NCBI RefSeq assembly: GCF_900113415.1
Contig: NZ_FOPH01000026.1
Coordinates: forward strand, 1-34,275
Direction of reading: 5' to 3'
Source of the DNA: Oribacterium sp. WCC10
GTDB lineage: Bacteria; Bacillota; Clostridia; Lachnospirales; Lachnospiraceae
DNA: 34,275 bases
Program-made: the position numbers and the translations under genes
Shown here: piece by piece, positions 31,686-34,275 of the stretch
Position numbering within the stretch: position 1 is the first letter of the stretch
Layout of the letters: each line of letters starts with the position of its first letter
Notes under the pieces: generated by a model
The model's database searches: none
Told to the model about the DNA's origin: nothing
What the model saw: only the letters and a program-made list of their open reading frames with translations

Positions 31686-32504
31686 TCAGGATTTAGTTTT
31701 TTTTGTTTCCAAATAATCGTTTAAATCTTTATTGAGAACATTGGTTATAAACATATGCCCCGGTGCATGTGTAATTACCAGAGGAAGTTTTGCATTTTCA
31801 ATTGCTGCCTGAGGAGTAACACCGCATGCCCAGAATACAGGAATCTCGCCTTCTTTGAAGGGAACCGCATCACCATATTCGGGATGCATGATGTCCTTGA
31901 TTCCGATTGCCTCCGGATCACCAATCTGTATAGGTCCTCCATGAACATTTGGATATGCATCAGTAATACGTTTCGCAATCTCAGCATCATCCGGAGTCAT
32001 GGGACGCATGCTGACAACCATCGGGCCATTGAAAACTCCGGCTGGTTCACACTGGATATTTGTTTTATACATCGGAACATTGCAGCCGAGTGATATATGA
32101 CGAACATCAACACCGTTCTTTATTAGGGCTTCCTCGAAAGAAAAACTACATCCTATCAAAAATGCCACGGAATCTTCTTTCCAGTATGAAGTAACATCCT
32201 TTACGGTATCTATCAGTTCGCCGTTTTTCCAGATACGATACTTCGGTACATCACTGGTGATGATGGCACCTTCGCCCATATCATGGACATCAGGAGTTCC
32301 TTCCACGACCTCAAGGATAGGACATGGCTTTGGGTTTTTAGATGCAAATATCTTAAAATCATCTGCATATTGTTTGGGAAGAATCACGAGATTGGCCTGG
32401 GCATAGCCTGCGCACATACCCGCAGTTGGAAAGTCTATGGTTCCTTCACGGATCAGTTTCCAGGCATCTTCAGGCCTTGTGTTGGTAAAATCATTTGCAT
32501 TCAT
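31686..32504 (-). CDS. DUF1445 putative hydro-lyase (D-glutamate cyclase-like)
   Basis: A 272-aa soluble protein of the YcsI/DUF1445 family. It has RPEDAWKLIREGTIDFPTAGMCAGYAQANLVILPKQYADDF, VAFLIGCSFSFEEALIKNGV, NVPMYKTNIQCEPAGVFNGPMVVSMRPM, PVFWACGVTPQAAIENAKLPLVITHAPGHMFITNV. The conserved Cys in GCSF and CGVTP and the HAPGHM motif are intact. Known: one mammalian relative is a D-glutamate cyclase; bacterial members sit with lactamase or organic-acid genes. The start at 32504 follows AGGAGG on the minus strand; an ATG at 32528 does not. It may act with the PrpF-like isomerase in breakdown of an unsaturated or hydroxy acid. Confidence 0.88.
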   Translation of the reverse strand: MNANDFTNTRPEDAWKLIREGTIDFPTAGMCAGYAQANLVILPKQYADDFKIFASKNPKPCPILEVVEGTPDVHDMGEGAIITSDVPKYRIWKNGELIDTVKDVTSYWKEDSVAFLIGCSFSFEEALIKNGVDVRHISLGCNVPMYKTNIQCEPAGVFNGPMVVSMRPMTPDDAEIAKRITDAYPNVHGGPIQIGDPEAIGIKDIMHPEYGDAVPFKEGEIPVFWACGVTPQAAIENAKLPLVITHAPGHMFITNVLNKDLNDYLETKKTKS

Positions 32505-32542
32505 AGAACTACCTCCTATCTTTGTCATGGTCTTATAATTTC

Positions 32543-32570
32543 ATTATATGAAGAGACCTTTAAAACACAA
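32543..32570 (-). promoter_or_regulatory. Promoter of the DUF1445 gene
   Basis: On the minus strand TTGTGT (32570-32565), a 16-nt spacer and a perfect TATAAT (32548-32543) lie ~40 nt ahead of the start at 32504. Confidence 0.65.
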
Positions 32571-32611
32571 TGTATTTGCTTCATTTTTAATATACATTAT
32601 TGTTATGTGAT

Positions 32612-32819
32612 CATATGATGTAAGGGTCAAAAGTACCAAATCACGTGCTTGCACGATGATTTGAGACTTTATGACCCGCCCGAACACGAATAACGTAGTC
32701 GTTTTGCATAGCAAAAGGACGTGAGTTATGAGTGTTCAGTAGCACATTGCACACGAATGTGTGCGTGCTGCGCATCATCAGTGAGTGGCAAATACTTTTG
32801 ACACTCACGTCATCATATA
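32612..32819. repeat. Family B repeat, large copy (~208 bp)
   Basis: The left end ATATGATGTAAGGGTCAAAA (32614-32633) and the right end ATACTTTTGACACTCACGTC then ATCATATAA (32792-32820) form terminal inverted repeats of ~20 bp. The interior is full of short hairpins: CACGTGCTTGCACG, TTTTGCATAGCAAAA and GCACACGAATGTGTGC. It has no coding frame. With the DUF1445 promoter it accounts for the 336-nt gene-less stretch 32505-32840. Confidence 0.8.
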
Positions 32820-32840
32820 ACTTTGGATATGGTTGGTGGA

Positions 32841-33227
32841 TCAGTGAACGAATGCAGTAATTAAATATGTGGCTATCACCATTCCGGTGACTATCATTCC
32901 TATAGGTGTGTTCATACCGCCTATAAGACTTATGGGCTGTTTAATGACTTCAGGAACATGACAACCGGTAAGGTAGATGAAAAGACCTATAGGCACTGCG
33001 ATGATGGCCGGAGTTGTACAGAGAGTCCGGATGATGTCTTTGACTTTAGTTTTTCCTGAAACCATGGTGTATCCGTAGGTCCACATGATAATGTTGAAAA
33101 CCGTATTGTAAGAGCTCGCGTAAAGTAACCCCTCAGTACCGTAGAGTGCCGCTATAAGAGGAAAACCCATAAAGGCGGCGTTTGAGAAAGTCAGGGCAAA
33201 GAAAAATTCAACAAAGTATAAATCAGT
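32841..33227 (-). pseudogene. AEC (auxin efflux carrier) family transporter, internal fragment
   Basis: The open frame encodes 128 residues including VEFFFALTFSNAAFMGFPLI, YNTVFNIIMWTYGYTMVSG, TTPAIIAVPIGLFIYLTG and GGMNTPIGMIVTGMVIATYLI. This is the middle of an AEC-family carrier, which is normally ~300 aa with ten helices. The first ~95 and last ~90 residues are missing. There is no start codon upstream of the conserved FALTFSNA block, the 5' edge abuts the phosphatase stop, and the 3' edge is ~20 nt from the large family B repeat. It is a dead remnant; intact relatives carry malate or other organic acids. Confidence 0.8.
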
Positions 33228-33957
33228 CTAAGCGGTCTCCGTTACCATATACTTCAGCAAATCGTGCAGCAAAGCTGGAAGACCTGCCACCTGCATAAAG
33301 ATGTGAGATGTCTCCAAATGAAGATACTCTGAACTGAGCTATCCCCTTACGTCTTTCTTCTGTGTATATCACGGTGACAGAAGAGGGCGCTGCACAAAAT
33401 CCATGCCAAAGCTGCATGGGAGAGATGTGAAGAAGGTGTGCCAGAAGAACGCATTCTACGCCAAAGTGACAGAATAAAGCTATAGTATCCGTAGTGGCAT
33501 TTTCAACCTGAAACAAATTTTTGTCATGACGATAGCCATGATTTAAAAGAAGTTCATCCAAACCGGAAGTGACTTTTTGAAATGCTTCAGGGACAGAGCT
33601 CTCTTTGAAAACATTGGCATCCAACCAATGATCAGCATCGTAAAAAAGAGGTTCCTGTGTCCAGTCCTGAGGCAGCCAGTCCCATGAGATCTTCTTTTGG
33701 TCTTTTACGTCCGGCCTGTTGATCAAAGCTTCATTAAATTCTCGCAACCAGGGAAGTGTAACTGCAGCTTTTCCAAATTTTTTCAAAGTAAGTGAAGCAG
33801 TAGCCCGGGCACGCCCCATTGGTGATACATAAAATTCCCTGATGTCTTCTGTTTTATAAAGACGTTCCGCAAGAAGTGCTGCTTCTGTCCAACCGGTTTC
33901 CGTAAGTGAATCATGTTCGTAGTCCGGGTCTCCATGTCGAATGATCAGTAATTTCAT
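33223..33957 (-). CDS. Histidine phosphatase family protein (phosphoglycerate-mutase-like)
   Basis: A 244-aa protein starting MKLLIIRHGDPDYEHDSLTETGW. His9 in RHG is the phospho-accepting residue, with Arg8 beside it. SPMGRARATASLTLKKFG supplies the second arginine, and the late catalytic His is in ALFCHFGVECVLLAHLL. Such enzymes remove phosphate from sugars, nucleotides or cofactors; the substrate is not readable here. The ATG at 33957 is used. An in-frame TTG at 33975 is possible, and neither has a clear ribosome site. A 10-bp perfect inverted repeat lies just upstream. Confidence 0.88.
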   Translation of the reverse strand: MKLLIIRHGDPDYEHDSLTETGWTEAALLAERLYKTEDIREFYVSPMGRARATASLTLKKFGKAAVTLPWLREFNEALINRPDVKDQKKISWDWLPQDWTQEPLFYDADHWLDANVFKESSVPEAFQKVTSGLDELLLNHGYRHDKNLFQVENATTDTIALFCHFGVECVLLAHLLHISPMQLWHGFCAAPSSVTVIYTEERRKGIAQFRVSSFGDISHLYAGGRSSSFAARFAEVYGNGDRLD

Positions 33958-33968
33958 ATAGTACGTAT

Positions 33969-33999
33969 AATCCAATCATGTTAGAAAAGTGATTGGATT
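33969..33999. promoter_or_regulatory. 10-bp perfect inverted repeat upstream of the phosphatase gene
   Basis: AATCCAATCA (33969-33978) and TGATTGGATT (33990-33999) are exact inverted copies with an 11-nt loop, ending ~11 nt before the phosphatase ATG on the minus strand. It could be an operator, a leader hairpin, or a border feature of the IS110 element to the right. Confidence 0.45.
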
Positions 34000-34057
34000 C
34001 TTCCTTTCTCCCAGGTTCTCTGGGCTATTTCTAATCCTTTTCTGATATATTTATCTA

Positions 34058-34215
34058 GGCACTGTGGATTTGTTTTTCATTAATTACAGCTTTGACTGGT
34101 AGGAGGTGACTCAGACCACAGCTTGTCGTCTAATACTGGTAATTAGTTTGTTAACGCTTGACGTTTAGATTTACGTGATTACACAGTCGATCTCTCTGTG
34201 GTAGACAACAGTGCC
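34058..34215 (+). ncRNA. Candidate IS110 bridge RNA region
   Basis: GGCACTGTGG (34058-34067) and CAACAGTGCC (34206-34215) are complementary at nine of ten positions and enclose ~138 nt of non-coding sequence. Smaller hairpins inside are ACACAG/CTGTG (34181-34200) and AACG/CGTT (34154-34165). The size and position, directly ahead of the transposase, fit the bridge RNA known for IS110-family elements such as IS621. Boundaries and loops are inferred, not demonstrated. Confidence 0.4.
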
Positions 34216-34243
34216 AACTATAATAGTCAGGAGGTTTTATCTA

Positions 34244-34275
34244 ATGTCTATGTTCTTTGCTGGAATTGATATTTC
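34244..34275 (+). CDS. IS110-family transposase (recombinase), N-terminal end only
   Basis: AGGAGG at 34230-34235 is followed by an ATG at 34244 that opens MSMFFAGIDIS and runs off the end. The FxGIDIS start is the first acidic-residue strand of the RuvC-like DEDD domain found in IS110 recombinases, with the first catalytic Asp in GIDIS. Only ten complete codons are visible, so the family call rests on this motif plus the long structured non-coding leader. Confidence 0.72.
   Translation, partial: MSMFFAGIDI

Larger units (their letters stand above)
34000..34275 (+). mobile_element. IS110-family insertion element, left end (runs off the window)
   Basis: The start of an IS110-type transposase at 34244 marks an element that continues beyond the window. 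IS110 elements carry a long non-coding left end before the transposase and have no ordinary terminal inverted repeats, so the exact boundary cannot be seen. It must lie between the phosphatase gene and ~34058. There is no other gene in 33958-34243. Confidence 0.7.

Noticed and set aside
1-34275. CRISPR array or tRNA genes
   Set aside because: No regularly spaced identical repeats and no tRNA-like cloverleaf with CCA-type ending were found by eye; the multi-copy repeats present are dispersed, not arrayed.

Overview
The window reads as chromosomal DNA of a low- to mid-GC anaerobic Firmicute, most likely a Lachnospiraceae-type gut or rumen Clostridium relative (Butyrivibrio/Roseburia-like). The reasons are strong AGGAGG ribosome sites, a split mannose-family PTS, a clostripain-like lipoprotein, GGDEF/HPt signalling proteins, paired CobW GTPases with a Fur-type regulator, and an IS110-family element. 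The genus is an inference; no tool was run and all alignments and folds were done by eye.

Layout. 1-250: the 3' end of a 23S rRNA and its terminator, with no 5S following. 490-4490: an unknown minus-strand gene, then two damaged signalling genes (a sensor diguanylate cyclase split by a frameshift and a REC-GGDEF-HPt protein with its middle deleted) and a Nudix hydrolase. 4570-12254: a complete peptide ABC transporter (binding lipoprotein, two permeases, two ATPases) followed by an M42 aminopeptidase, which together form an import-and-hydrolyse peptide operon. 12447-15117: a membrane-anchored CAP/SCP protein and an overlapping clostripain-like protease. 15115-15656: a repeat-rich non-coding stretch with a very large inverted repeat. 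15657-17290: a YitT membrane protein, then a scar joining a LysR gene tail to an N-terminally truncated choloylglycine-hydrolase fragment.

17379-24743 is the most coherent system. It holds a membrane-anchored sugar-binding protein, a histidine kinase, a NarL-type response regulator and a second membrane-anchored binding protein, all tightly packed. Beyond a terminator and a 9-bp perfect inverted repeat lies a four-gene mannose-family PTS (IIA, IIB, IIC, IID). The likely logic is that extracellular sugar is sensed by the binding protein(s), passed to the kinase and regulator, and switches on the PTS.

25090-27902 is a metal-homeostasis cluster, probably zinc. It has a CobW-type GTPase fused to a YcgQ-like domain, a second CobW GTPase with the CxCC metal motif, and a Fur-family regulator. 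The promoter is near-consensus and is flanked by two similar palindromes, and the regulator has a structured leader that can pair its own ribosome site. 27863-33957 holds a LysR regulator, a 47-codon small membrane protein, a VOC protein, a PrpF-like isomerase, a DUF1445 hydro-lyase and an AEC transporter fragment (perhaps organic-acid metabolism), then a histidine phosphatase. The window ends in the left end and first codons of an IS110-family element, where a bridge RNA is expected.

Short dispersed repeats run through the intergenic spaces. Family A has TIR-like ends CTAAGGAAACRCTGAT; family B has ends GATGTAAGGGTCAAAAGTA in three size classes; an approximately 80-bp family C precedes two genes. 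Together with several gene scars this points to frequent small-element activity and recombination.
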